The notes: a model not told the origin generated them from the sequence alone. A DNA stretch of 64,000 nucleotides from Levilactobacillus senmaizukei DSM 21775 = NBRC 103853 (GCF_001592085.1 NZ_BCWD01000007.1:37891-101890), one strand, 5' to 3'. Numbered from the stretch's first letter, positions 33,256 to 41,628 are shown. Made by a program: numbers and translations.

Positions 33256-34308
33256 ATGTTGAATGACACGACAACTAAGCAATCTTTGGGGTATGCCGAT
33301 GAGTTGAAACGGTTGCAACACATGCCAGTCACGGCTAAGGTAGATGGCATTAAGCAATGGATTAAGGACCGTGATCCGCGGCATACTTTTGAACCATTGG
33401 TTTGGGACACGGTCGCTGAAATTGAGCCGGATCCGCAATTACCAACGGATCTGTTCAGCCTACGACAAGGAACCGAAACGGCGGGGCAAAAGGATTTAAC
33501 GTCCACACCGATGAAGATTGAAATGCAACAAATTGTGGCGATGAATCGGCGGGTTCGGGTGATTCGAATTGCCCGGATGGACCATTTGACGGCGGAAAAG
33601 GCCCTGATCTACTTCCATGGGGGGGCCTACTATGGTGGCACCCCGGAAGATGTCTTGCTGGCGCTGAAGTTTGTGGCCGAACAAGCCAACTGTGTGGTCT
33701 ACAATGTTGACTATGCGTTGGCACCAGAACAACCCTATCCGGCAGGGATTTTGGATGGGCTGGCTGTGGTCGCGGCGATGGCCCCAAACTATCACCACTT
33801 AGCCTTGGGTGGAGACTCTGCGGGGGGGTCGATTGCCTTAGCCGTTAGCCAACTCTGTAAGTCGATGGGGATCTGTACGATCGATAGTCATTTGCTGTTT
33901 TACCCAACGCTGATTCAAGGCTCCGATCTCGAGGGGCCGCTGTGGGACGATCGTCAAATAGAGGTGGTTCCCAGTCAACGGGATGCCCTCCATCGCAGTT
34001 ATCAACTCTTTGAACAACTGGATACAATTATGAGTGGATACTATGTGGCCGATCAACCTTTCGACCTTACCTCGCCGCTGCTATCACCCTTGTTAGCAGA
34101 CCCGCGGGTATTTAAGAATGTGACGGTTCTGGTTGGCGAATACGATCCGTTCCGGCTCCAAGACGAGGCCTTTATCCAACAAATCGGGCGGGCTACGGGA
34201 ACCGGAAATTATATTCGCTATGGCGGAATTAGTCACGCCTTCCTGAATTTTACCGGGAACGTCCCGGCGGTGGAAGACGCCCTAGCAATGGGAGCCCGAT
34301 TGATTTAA
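33256..34308 (+). CDS. Alpha/beta hydrolase, hormone-sensitive-lipase type esterase
   Basis: A 350-residue hydrolase. The oxyanion motif FHGGAYYGG (about residue 118) and nucleophile elbow GGDSAGGS (about 174-181) define the HSL-type (family IV) esterases. The acid is probably in EYDPFR and the His in GISHAF near the C-terminus. The N-terminal 80 residues form a cap. It hydrolyses short-chain or acetyl esters. Lying between a sugar permease and a GH65 phosphorylase, it may remove acyl groups from an imported sugar; that link is inferred from operon context. RBS AGAGGGGGG precedes the ATG. Confidence 0.88.
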   Translation: MLNDTTTKQSLGYADELKRLQHMPVTAKVDGIKQWIKDRDPRHTFEPLVWDTVAEIEPDPQLPTDLFSLRQGTETAGQKDLTSTPMKIEMQQIVAMNRRVRVIRIARMDHLTAEKALIYFHGGAYYGGTPEDVLLALKFVAEQANCVVYNVDYALAPEQPYPAGILDGLAVVAAMAPNYHHLALGGDSAGGSIALAVSQLCKSMGICTIDSHLLFYPTLIQGSDLEGPLWDDRQIEVVPSQRDALHRSYQLFEQLDTIMSGYYVADQPFDLTSPLLSPLLADPRVFKNVTVLVGEYDPFRLQDEAFIQQIGRATGTGNYIRYGGISHAFLNFTGNVPAVEDALAMGARLI

Positions 34309-34336
34309 CAGTGTAGCGAATTATGGGGGGATTAAT

Positions 34337-36541
34337 GTGACTATCAAGAATTATCATTTAACATTACGGGACGTGGCGAGTCACGACGCCGAGTACCTGG
34401 AAACCGTCTTTTCTCTGGCCAATGGGCATTTTGGGGTCCGTGCTAACGACCCTATCATGGGTAATCCTATTACGGGCACGTTGATTAACGGCTTCTATGA
34501 AACTTCCCCCATCACTTATGGTGAAGCGGGGATTGGTTACGCGCAGCATCATCAGACGATTTTGAATTTGCCCGATCTGCGCCACCTAACCATTTTGACC
34601 GAACATGGACACCGGTTTACCAAGAGCCGACGGACCACGGCCAATCTAGACTTGACCTCTGGCCTCTTGACGGAAAAGTATACGTTGGAAACGATGCAGG
34701 GCGAAAGTATTTATCTGGGCGTCCAGTCGGTGATTGGCCAGGGTCAGCAGAACTTCTGGGCGGTCAGCTACACGATTACGCCAGAAAATTATCAGGGTAT
34801 TCTGGTGGTTAGCAAGTCGATTGCGGTTCCGGCCGAGGCCGAGGAGCTGAAGTCGGCTGATCCCCGGAAGTCGCGGATCGCCGGATTACCGGAATGTGAG
34901 AGTGACTTCATTACGCAGGATCTGCAGCGCTATCACGTGAAGACGCGGCGGACGCAAGAATCTGTGACCATGTATCTTGGCAGTCTGACGCCCAACTGCA
35001 GTCTGTTGCGGCAGCCGGTCGACCTGAGTGATGGCCGGCCGCACGTGCTTGAATACGAAGTATACGTGGGTGATGTCGGCGAGCAAAACACGATTGATCC
35101 CGCCGCCACGTTCCTCGTTAATTCCTGGGTGGGCTTACAAAAGGACAGCCGTGATTTCTGGGATGACGTTTGGGATCGTAGTGAAGTCACCGTTTCAGGC
35201 AACGATGAACTGAATCTGGCCATCTATTACAACGTCTTTCAACTGAATCAGGCGGCTGGTCGGGATGGCCGCACCAACATTGCCGCTAAGGGTCTGAGTG
35301 GTTCTGGCTATGAAGGGCACTACTTCTGGGATACGGAAATGTATATGTTGCCGTACTTTATTTACACCAATCAACCGATGGCCCGGCAGCTCCTGTTTTA
35401 CCGGTTTCAGACGCTACCACAAGCGCGGATGCGGGCACGAGCGTTGGGAGTCGACAATGGCGCCCTGTTTGCCTGGCGGACAATTAATGGTGAGGAAGCC
35501 TCGCCATACTTCCCAGCGGGCACCGCTCAATATCACATTGATGCCGATATTGCCTATGCGGTCGGGCGTTACTATGAAATTACCCGTGACCTCGACTTTA
35601 TCATTCAATGTGGCTTTGAAATGGTGTTGGAAACGGCCCGCTTTTGGGAAAACTTCGGGTCTTGGAACCAGGTAGATACGACTTCACGATTCGAATTCCA
35701 CACGGTAACCGGCCCCGATGAATACACGGCGCTGGTCAATAACAATTACTACACGAACCGATTGGCTAAGCATAATTTTAACTTAGTCGTTAGTCTGGCC
35801 CATGAGATTTTGGCGGATGATCCTAACGGGTTGGAACCGTTTGGCCTCTCCGAAGCGGACCTGGATGTCTTCAGCAATCTCGCCGATCACGTCTACCTGC
35901 CATACAGTCGTGAGCTGCGTATCAATGAACAGGACGATAGTTTCCTGAATAAACCCCGGTGGCCGCTGTCCAAGTCAACGCCAGAAAACTTTCCACTGTT
36001 ACTGCACTACCATCCGTTGACCATCTATCGTTACCAGGTATCCAAGCAAGCCGATACCTTGCTGGCGGATTACCTGTTTCCGGAAGACCTCAGCCTAGAT
36101 CAACTGAAACGTGAGTATCGTTACTATGAAGGGGTCACCACGCATGACTCCTCACTGTCGCGGTCAATTTTCAGTATTCTGGCCGCGCGGATGGACGACC
36201 CCGAAAAGGCTTACCGGTACTTCATGGATACAGCCCGGATGGATCTGGTCAATCTGCAGAAGAATACCGCCGACGGCCTCCATTTGGCTAACCTAGGTGG
36301 GAGCTGGCTAGCGTTAGTGGCCGGATTCTCGGGTTTCTACGTTCAGGATGAAGTGGTCCACTTCAATAATCATCTGCCACAGGAAATTTCCGAATTGACG
36401 TATCGAATGAAGATTGCTGAGAGCGTCTTGGAAATCTCCTTAACGGCGACGACCACTAATGTGACGGTGATTAGTGGGCCAATTCCAACCTATGGCGTCA
36501 GCGTCAATGGTGAAATGATTTCGCTGGTCAAGGTCAGTTAA
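34337..36541 (+). CDS. Glycoside hydrolase family 65 disaccharide phosphorylase
   Basis: A 734-residue GH65 enzyme of normal length: N-terminal beta-sandwich domain (ETVFSLANGHFGVRA), linker, (alpha/alpha)6 barrel (GYEGHYFWDTEMYMLPYF with the conserved FWDTE) and C-terminal beta domain. The catalytic acid is Glu462 in VTGPDEYT. Family members phosphorolyse maltose, kojibiose, trehalose or nigerose to beta-glucose 1-phosphate plus glucose. Sequence alone does not fix specificity. The start is GTG at 34337 after GGGGGG. It ends the cre-controlled sugar operon, in which imported disaccharide would be split without spending ATP. Confidence 0.93.
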   Translation: MTIKNYHLTLRDVASHDAEYLETVFSLANGHFGVRANDPIMGNPITGTLINGFYETSPITYGEAGIGYAQHHQTILNLPDLRHLTILTEHGHRFTKSRRTTANLDLTSGLLTEKYTLETMQGESIYLGVQSVIGQGQQNFWAVSYTITPENYQGILVVSKSIAVPAEAEELKSADPRKSRIAGLPECESDFITQDLQRYHVKTRRTQESVTMYLGSLTPNCSLLRQPVDLSDGRPHVLEYEVYVGDVGEQNTIDPAATFLVNSWVGLQKDSRDFWDDVWDRSEVTVSGNDELNLAIYYNVFQLNQAAGRDGRTNIAAKGLSGSGYEGHYFWDTEMYMLPYFIYTNQPMARQLLFYRFQTLPQARMRARALGVDNGALFAWRTINGEEASPYFPAGTAQYHIDADIAYAVGRYYEITRDLDFIIQCGFEMVLETARFWENFGSWNQVDTTSRFEFHTVTGPDEYTALVNNNYYTNRLAKHNFNLVVSLAHEILADDPNGLEPFGLSEADLDVFSNLADHVYLPYSRELRINEQDDSFLNKPRWPLSKSTPENFPLLLHYHPLTIYRYQVSKQADTLLADYLFPEDLSLDQLKREYRYYEGVTTHDSSLSRSIFSILAARMDDPEKAYRYFMDTARMDLVNLQKNTADGLHLANLGGSWLALVAGFSGFYVQDEVVHFNNHLPQEISELTYRMKIAESVLEISLTATTTNVTVISGPIPTYGVSVNGEMISLVKVS

Positions 36542-36640
36542 CGGCTTTTGATGAACGGCTTGAAAATGATTGGTCTATATGCTAAATTGGATGTGTAGTT
36601 TGAACGATGTCAATTATATTAAAGCTATCCTGTGAGATAC

Positions 36641-36820
36641 TATAAAATTGGTATAGCTACACGAGCGTCCCTATTTGGAGGAGTCATGGTAATTGACGGC
36701 GACAGGGGATGCCGTTAAACCGCCGTCCGAGTTAACGACGTGAATCAGGGGTTCAAAGTTAACTGAATTTTGATTAAGGGCACCATCGTCGATCATGCGT
36801 GACGATGGTGCCCTTTTTGG
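36641..36820 (+). ncRNA. Possible small RNA or short-peptide transcript
   Basis: A -10-like TATAAA (36641-36646) with TTAAAG 16 bases upstream, then TTTGGAGGAGTC and a 10-codon frame (ATG at about 36687, stop TAA), then a strong terminator at 36778-36818. The layout of promoter, ribosome binding site, tiny frame and terminator could be a small regulatory RNA or leader-peptide gene. Evidence is circumstantial. Confidence 0.3.
36778..36818. terminator. Strong terminator
   Basis: A perfect 13-bp stem GGGCACCATCGTC/GACGATGGTGCCC followed by five T on the plus strand; it also faces the SMR genes ending at 36827. Confidence 0.9.
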
Positions 36821-36826
36821 TTTGAC

Positions 36827-37141
36827 CTAGCCAACCAGTTTAAGCCCGATGGTGGCGCCTAAGATGACGACGACCCAGACCAGCTTGCGCCAGCTGCGTG
36901 ATTCGTTGAAGAATAGCATGCCAGTGATGACGCCACCGGCAGCACCGATACCGGTCCAGATGGCGTAGGCGGTTCCCATAGGAAGTGTTTGCAAGGCCAA
37001 TTCCAGACCGCCAAAGCTGATACCAAAGGCGCCGATCATCATCGCCCAGTGCCACCAACGATGTTGATGTAAGGCCAAGTTCATGAAGGTCACGCCTAAC
37101 ATTTCGCTGAGTCCAGCGAAAATTAACCAAAGCCAAGCCAT
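36827..37141 (-). CDS. Small multidrug resistance subunit (guanidinium exporter type)
   Basis: A 104-residue, four-TM SMR protein. TM1 carries the essential Glu in GLSEMLGV, and TM3 has the LPMGTAYAIWTGIGAAGG signature. It starts two bases after the stop of its partner gene, so the two form an obligate heterodimer of the YkkC/YkkD type. The guanidine-I riboswitch upstream of the pair identifies the likely physiological substrate as guanidinium (Gdx function), exported against protons, rather than quaternary drugs. Confidence 0.93.
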   Translation of the reverse strand: MAWLWLIFAGLSEMLGVTFMNLALHQHRWWHWAMMIGAFGISFGGLELALQTLPMGTAYAIWTGIGAAGGVITGMLFFNESRSWRKLVWVVVILGATIGLKLVG

Positions 37142-37143
37142 GA

Positions 37144-37467
37144 TTAGTCAGCTCCTTTCGTTGTGAATTGCAGACCGACCACACCGACGATGAGCGCTAA
37201 GATCAAGCCAATCTTTATCAGGTTAACGGACTCGTTGAAGACTAGCATCCCAACGGCGGTGGTTCCGAGGGTCCCTAGGCCAACGAAGACGGCGTAGGCG
37301 GTCCCGGTGGGGATGACCCGACCAGCCCGAATCAAAAAGTAAAAGCTTAAATAAACCGCAATGGCCGTGACCGTCCAGCTGAACGGAGAGTCGGCGTGTT
37401 TGAAACCGACCACCCAAGTGACCTCGAAAAGGGCACCTAACAAGACGTTTAACCAGTGTTTGAACAT
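37144..37467 (-). CDS. Small multidrug resistance subunit (guanidinium exporter type)
   Basis: A 107-residue SMR protein, first of the pair. TM1 has the essential Glu in GALFEVTWVVGFKHA, TM2 the AVYLSFYFLIRA stretch and TM3 IPTGTAYAVFVGLGTLGT. AGGAGG lies upstream of the ATG. The upstream leader contains a guanidine-I riboswitch with an overlapping terminator, so expression should rise when guanidine binds. Together with the downstream subunit it forms the exporter. Confidence 0.93.
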   Translation of the reverse strand: MFKHWLNVLLGALFEVTWVVGFKHADSPFSWTVTAIAVYLSFYFLIRAGRVIPTGTAYAVFVGLGTLGTTAVGMLVFNESVNLIKIGLILALIVGVVGLQFTTKGAD

Positions 37468-37642
37468 TTTAGTTCCTCCTTAAGTTGTTTTCTGCTAAGC
37501 TTTCCGGCGATTGGTAGGTCGGGCTCATTGGTTTTGAATTAGTAAAAGCAGATCAGCCATTCAGAAGTCTGGTAACGCTACAGCAATGGTGGTACTTGAT
37601 GATTCTTAGCTAATCCTCTTATATTGCTTATCCGGAAGCGCC

Positions 37643-37767
37643 AAAAAGCCCGGGAGATTTTGTCGATAATGACAGAATCTCCCGGGCTTTTGTCCCTCCG
37701 TGGCCACGACGGTTAGTCGCAGGTTCTCTCTTGGACCTGGCCCTTGCGGCGGAACCCTAGAGAACTT
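37643..37767 (-). promoter_or_regulatory. Guanidine-I (ykkC) riboswitch with terminator
   Basis: Read leftward from 37767: CTCTAGGGTTCCG, then GGTCCAAGAGAG, then CCACGGAGGGACAAAAGCCCGGGAGA, all hallmarks of the ykkC/guanidine-I aptamer. The final CCCGGGAGATT also forms one arm of a terminator (37644-37691, AAAGCCCGGGAGATT with AATCTCCCGGGCTTT, then T run). Ligand binding would therefore compete with termination and switch on the SMR pair. Confidence 0.96.
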
Positions 37768-37794
37768 TTTCTTCAGTTGGCTTGCAGTCCTGGT

Positions 37795-37823
37795 AGTCTA
37801 GCACATTCTAAAATCATTGGCAA
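37795..37823 (-). promoter_or_regulatory. Promoter of the riboswitch/SMR transcript
   Basis: On the minus strand: TTGCCA (37818-37823), 17 bases, TAGACT (37795-37800), 28 bases before the aptamer. Confidence 0.6.
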
Positions 37824-38104
37824 GATTCGGGAAAGTGATTATGAAAACCAATTGTAAGCGCTTGCGGGATCGATGATTTCAGCTATAAAAAGCTGAATAA
37901 GTGATGGTTTTCACGAAAAATGAAATCGATTGTATTCGGATGACACTTGGATTTTGAGCCGTTTTCTGAAAAAAGTGGTCGCGAAAAACCCCTTATTTTG
38001 CTGGGAGGCGATGATATACTTTAAACGTTTTCAAGATGACTGAACCGAGATCGTCAAGCAGATGCCGCGGGTCCAACCCCGGCCAATAGATGGAGGTAAC
38101 GAGT
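37824..38104 (+). promoter_or_regulatory. Promoter/cre region of the fructokinase operon
   Basis: Two cre-like sites: TGTAAGCGCTTGCG (about 37854-37867, 12 of 14) and TTTAAACGTTTTCA (38020-38033, 13 of 14, palindromic centre). The second overlaps a TATACT -10-like hexamer (38015-38020), suggesting catabolite control of the operon. GGAGG at 38092-38096 serves the ATG at 38105. Confidence 0.6.
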
Positions 38105-38980
38105 ATGCAACTCGGAAGCATTGAAGCTGGTGGAACCAAGTTCGTTTGTGCAGTCGGTAACGAAGATTATCGGGTGCTCGACGAAGAACATATTCCAACC
38201 ACAACACCAGAGGAAACTCTGAGTAAAACCATTGCTTATTTTAAAAAGTTTCCGGACGTGAAGGCGATTGCCATTTCGTCCTTTGGGCCGATTGAACTGC
38301 GGCGTAACTCGCCAAAGTACGGCTACATTACCAATACACCTAAGCCGGGTTGGTCAAACACCGATTTCGTTGGCCGGCTGAAGCAAGATCTGGATGTCCC
38401 CATGTTTTGGACAACCGATGTGAATGGCTCGGCATATGGCGAGTATGTCATGTCCACGTTGTTTAACGAAAATGTGGGGTCGCTGGTCTACTTCACCATT
38501 GGAACTGGGGTCGGCGCAGGTGCCATTATCAACGGGAACTTCGTTGGTAGCATGGGTCACCCCGAAATGGGACACGTGCGATTGAAACGGCACCCCGATG
38601 ATCTAGATTTCAAAGGGATTTGCCCATTCCATGGGGACTGCCTAGAAGGTTTGGTCAGTGGGCCAACGTTTGATGCCCGGCTGGGTAAGCCAGGTAAGGA
38701 CGTTCCACTGACGGATCACGTTTGGGATATTTTAGCGTACTACGTGGCCCAAGCAGCCTTGCAAGAGACTCTGATGTTGCGGCCAGACAAGATTGTCTTT
38801 GGTGGCGGTGTCGTTAGTGAAGCCTTCCTCGTGAAGGTTCGGGCTGAGTTTGCCAAATTATTAAATGACTATGTTGAGGTTGGCAACCTGGATGAATACA
38901 TTGTCATGCCGGCCGTTAAGGACAATGGGTCGGCAACCGTCGGCGATTTCGCGATGGCCTTGATTGAATATAACAAGTAA
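38105..38980 (+). CDS. scrK: ROK-family fructokinase
   Basis: A 291-residue sugar kinase. It has the N-terminal phosphate-binding LGSIEAGGTKFVCAVG, the ROK core FTIGTGVGAGAI, and the zinc-binding H..C.FHGDC set in HPDDLDFKGICPFHGDCLEGL, characteristic of bacterial ROK fructokinases. It phosphorylates fructose to fructose 6-phosphate with ATP. The ATG at 38105 is preferred over 38090, since the latter codes through the GGAGG ribosome binding site. It is followed after 18 bases by mannitol dehydrogenase, so fructose can be phosphorylated or reduced within one operon. Confidence 0.92.
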   Translation: MQLGSIEAGGTKFVCAVGNEDYRVLDEEHIPTTTPEETLSKTIAYFKKFPDVKAIAISSFGPIELRRNSPKYGYITNTPKPGWSNTDFVGRLKQDLDVPMFWTTDVNGSAYGEYVMSTLFNENVGSLVYFTIGTGVGAGAIINGNFVGSMGHPEMGHVRLKRHPDDLDFKGICPFHGDCLEGLVSGPTFDARLGKPGKDVPLTDHVWDILAYYVAQAALQETLMLRPDKIVFGGGVVSEAFLVKVRAEFAKLLNDYVEVGNLDEYIVMPAVKDNGSATVGDFAMALIEYNK

Positions 38981-38998
38981 GAGAGGAAGATTTAATTT

Positions 38999-40000
38999 AT
39001 GAAAGCCTTAGTTTTAACTGGAAAAGAAAAGATGGAGATTCAGAACGTTGCGACCCCAGAGGTTAAGCCTAACGAAGTGTTAGTTAACACCGCCTATGCT
39101 GGGATTTGTGGGACCGACCGGGCATTGTACGCGGGACTTCCAGGTTCAGCGAACGCTGTCCCTCCAATTATCTTAGGCCATGAAAACTCCGGGATTGTGG
39201 CGGCGATTGGTAGCGATGTCACCAACGTCAAGGTTGGCGACCGTGTGACCGTAGACCCTAACATTTACTGTGGCCAATGCAAATATTGCCGGACTGACCG
39301 TCCAGAACTTTGTGACAACTTATCAGCCGTTGGGGTTACCCGTGATGGTGGCTTAGCCGAATCCTTCACCGCTCCTTCATCCGTCGTTTACCCTATTCCA
39401 GACAGTGTTTCATTGAAGTCGGCCGCAACGACTGAACCCATCTCATGTGCCGTTCATGGGATTAAGTTATTAGACTTAACCCCTTACCAAAAGGCTTTGG
39501 TTATCGGTGATGGCTTCATGGGTCAACTCTTCGTTCAACTCTTACAAGCTAAGGGAGTTCACCAAGTTGATTTTGCCGGGATCGTTGATGAGAAGTTAGC
39601 CTTCAACAAGGAACACTTTGGTGTTACGAATACTTACAACACTAAGCGTGACAGCATTCCTGCCGACTACGATGTGGTTATCGAAGCGGTTGGTTTACCA
39701 CAAACGCAAGAACAAGCCGTTGAAGCTACTCGTAAGGGTGCCCAAGTGCTGATGTTTGGTGTTGGGAAGCCGGACCAAACCTTCTCAATGAATACTTACG
39801 AAGTTTACCAAAAGCAATTAAAAATCCAAGGGGCCTTTATCAATCCATACGCCTTCGAAGATGCCATTGCCTTGTTAGCTAGCGGTCAATTGGACGTTGA
39901 ATCTCTAATCAGTCATGAAGTCAGCCTAGAACAAGTTGAAGACGTTCTGACGGGTAAGGTCGAACATGTCAGCAAGGCTGTTGTAAAAGTTTCCGACTAA
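38999..40000 (+). CDS. mdh: NAD-dependent mannitol 2-dehydrogenase (zinc MDR family)
   Basis: A 333-residue zinc medium-chain dehydrogenase very similar throughout to the Leuconostoc/Lactobacillus mannitol 2-dehydrogenase. The catalytic zinc site comprises C37 (GICGTD) and H61-E62 (GHEN), the structural zinc Cys are C91, C94, C97 and C105 (YCGQCKYC), and the NAD motif is VIGDGFMGQL. It reduces fructose to mannitol with NADH, regenerating NAD+ in heterofermentative lactobacilli. Codon use is biased toward optimal codons compared with neighbours, consistent with high expression. It lies between fructokinase and a membrane protein. Confidence 0.93.
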   Translation: MKALVLTGKEKMEIQNVATPEVKPNEVLVNTAYAGICGTDRALYAGLPGSANAVPPIILGHENSGIVAAIGSDVTNVKVGDRVTVDPNIYCGQCKYCRTDRPELCDNLSAVGVTRDGGLAESFTAPSSVVYPIPDSVSLKSAATTEPISCAVHGIKLLDLTPYQKALVIGDGFMGQLFVQLLQAKGVHQVDFAGIVDEKLAFNKEHFGVTNTYNTKRDSIPADYDVVIEAVGLPQTQEQAVEATRKGAQVLMFGVGKPDQTFSMNTYEVYQKQLKIQGAFINPYAFEDAIALLASGQLDVESLISHEVSLEQVEDVLTGKVEHVSKAVVKVSD

Positions 40001-40019
40001 GTAAAGGTGGTTGAGGATT

Positions 40020-40790
40020 GTGAGAGTGGAACCAGCAAGTAACTTTGATGCTGACGCACCAAAGGCAGAAACGAGTCAGCGAACGATTTCAATGTCTAAG
40101 GCGATTGGTTACTTTGCCTTGTCGCTCGTGATTAACTCGGCGGGGAATGTCTTGACCCTGGTGACCAGCGCTAAGATTCATCCCTCATTTCTGGGGGCCG
40201 CTTACTGGTCAGCCGCTGAAGCTAACCTCGGAACGGCGTTTCATTGGAATTTATTCTGGGCCTTTTTGATTATGGGGTTCCTGACCTCGGTCTTGAACGC
40301 GGTCTTGATTCGTCACTGGGATTGGAAGCGGATTGCTGGCAATATGGTATTTATGGTGCCATTCTCTGCTCTGATTCAGGTGTTTGAAGACTTCTTTGAT
40401 GGCAAATATCCGGCGCTCTTTGGGGGATTGCCAGATGCCCACAGCTTGGGCATGATCATCTTGTATATTGGCCTGAACTTCTTAGGGGTCGCCTTCATCG
40501 CGGTAGCTATTTCCATTTATCAACGGGTTAACTTAGTCTTACATCCAGCCGACGATCTGATGCAGATTCTGCGGTTCCGTTATTGCCATGGGAATGCAGC
40601 CCTGGCGATGTGGTTCTCTTACATTCCACCAACTGTGATGGCGATCGTTGCCATCATCATCACCCGTCAATTTAGCAACTTTGGGTTGGGAACGGTCTTT
40701 GCTTTTCTCGCCCAAGGGGGTATCACGGGAATTGCCGATCGGGTGATCTTCCCGCGGCTGAAGCACCAAGCGGTCGACGTCGGCAAATAG
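40020..40790 (+). CDS. Polytopic membrane protein, YczE/YitT-like
   Basis: A roughly 256-residue membrane protein with a cytosolic N-terminus and about six TM helices. The first repeat (SLVINSAGNVLTLVTSAKIHPSFLGAAYWSAAEANLG) and the second (GLNFLGVAFIAVAISIYQRVNLVLHPADDL) resemble YczE/YyaS/YitT-family proteins, whose substrates are mostly unknown. It begins about 20 bases after mannitol dehydrogenase, and GTG at 40020 after AAAGGTGG is the chosen start (the frame is open from TTG 40011; a later GTG at 40026 is also possible). The operon suggests a role in fructose or mannitol transport, which is inference. Confidence 0.8.
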   Translation: MRVEPASNFDADAPKAETSQRTISMSKAIGYFALSLVINSAGNVLTLVTSAKIHPSFLGAAYWSAAEANLGTAFHWNLFWAFLIMGFLTSVLNAVLIRHWDWKRIAGNMVFMVPFSALIQVFEDFFDGKYPALFGGLPDAHSLGMIILYIGLNFLGVAFIAVAISIYQRVNLVLHPADDLMQILRFRYCHGNAALAMWFSYIPPTVMAIVAIIITRQFSNFGLGTVFAFLAQGGITGIADRVIFPRLKHQAVDVGK

Positions 40791-40849
40791 GTTTTGATTT
40801 TGGAGGTCGGGAGGTTCAGGCTTGCGGGCTTGGCCGCCTGACCGGTCGT

Positions 40850-40970
40850 CAAATATGGGCTGGAACGCGGTGAACGCGGTTATGGGCCACAGAGCGGTCC
40901 CATAATCCGGTTCTGCCTAATCCGAGAATAACGCTCGGCTAAGGCAGTGCCACGGCTGAGCCCATATTTG
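40850..40970 (+). repeat. Structured intergenic element, copy B
   Basis: Outer arms CAAATATGGGC (40850-40860)/GCCCATATTTG (40960-40970). Hairpin 2 is GTTATGGG..CCCATAAT around CCACAGAGCGGT. Hairpin 3 is CTGCCT-AAT-CCGAG..CTCGG-CTA-AGGCAG. It folds as a three-way junction and is the clearest copy of the family. Confidence 0.8.
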
Positions 40971-41056
40971 ACTTCCCTTTCAGGCTGGTATTGTGTTTAG
41001 AACTATTCAGTAAGAATTAATGAAGTTACGAGCGTTTAGAGCCGTGAGGGCGGCTT

Positions 41057-41176
41057 TGGGAGGGTTCGGCCATGAAATTTCTCTTAGCCGAGTGATTTAC
41101 TCGGGTTAGAGAAAGGTCAGTCTTTGAGACGTGGTTTGCGGCTCAAAGCTGTGCCCATGGCGTTCCAGCCCTCCCA
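41057..41176 (-). repeat. Structured intergenic element, copy C
   Basis: Read leftward: outer arms TGGGAGGG/CCCTCCCA, hairpin 2 CTTTGA..TCAAAG around GCCGCAAACCACG, hairpin 3 TTTCTCT-AAC-CCGAG..CTCGG-CTA-AGAGAAA. It points toward copy B. Between the two copies nothing else is recognised. Confidence 0.75.
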
Positions 41177-41227
41177 GAGCAACCGGTAAGGCGCCAGGCC
41201 CGTAAACATAAAAAGGAGCCAGTAAAA

Positions 41228-41620
41228 ATGTCTGTAAGTGATTTTATTACCGGGATTCAACATGTCGGGATTCCTACGGCGGATTTGGATGCAACGATGG
41301 CCTTCTACGAAAGCTTAGGCTTTGAACGGGCCGGTCTATTTCCTAACGGCGACAACCGTTGTGCCTTCATGCGGTTAGGTAACTTGACGATTGAGACCTG
41401 GGAAGGCGACGCGACCAACCCAACTGCCGGGGCAATTAATCATATTTCTTTGAACACCACCGACGTTGATAAGGCCTTCGCTGCCGCCAAGGCGCAACGG
41501 TTGAACATGGTTAACGACGAAATCCAATCAATCCCATCATTCTGGGACAAGGGGATTCGGTTCTTTAACATTCTTGGACCGAACCACGAAACCATTGAAT
41601 TCTGCGAAATCTTAAAGTAA
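41228..41620 (+). CDS. VOC-family (glyoxalase-like) protein
   Basis: A 130-residue vicinal-oxygen-chelate protein. It has paired beta-alpha-beta-beta-beta units with metal-type residues in GIQHVGIPTADLDATMAFYESLGF (His), LTIETWEGD (Glu), INHISLNTTDVDKAFAAAKA (His) and ETIEFCEI (Glu). These four positions fit a glyoxalase I-like metal site, so a lactoylglutathione-lyase or related lyase/epimerase activity is possible; the substrate is not resolved. It is preceded by two convergent structured elements and followed by a bidirectional terminator. RBS AGGAG precedes the ATG. Confidence 0.9.
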   Translation: MSVSDFITGIQHVGIPTADLDATMAFYESLGFERAGLFPNGDNRCAFMRLGNLTIETWEGDATNPTAGAINHISLNTTDVDKAFAAAKAQRLNMVNDEIQSIPSFWDKGIRFFNILGPNHETIEFCEILK

Positions 41621-41628
41621 GTGTGGGC

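Noticed and set aside
37643..37767. Member of the dispersed structured-repeat family
   Set aside because: It matches the guanidine-I riboswitch consensus motif by motif and lacks the GAGCC..CGGTC hairpin.
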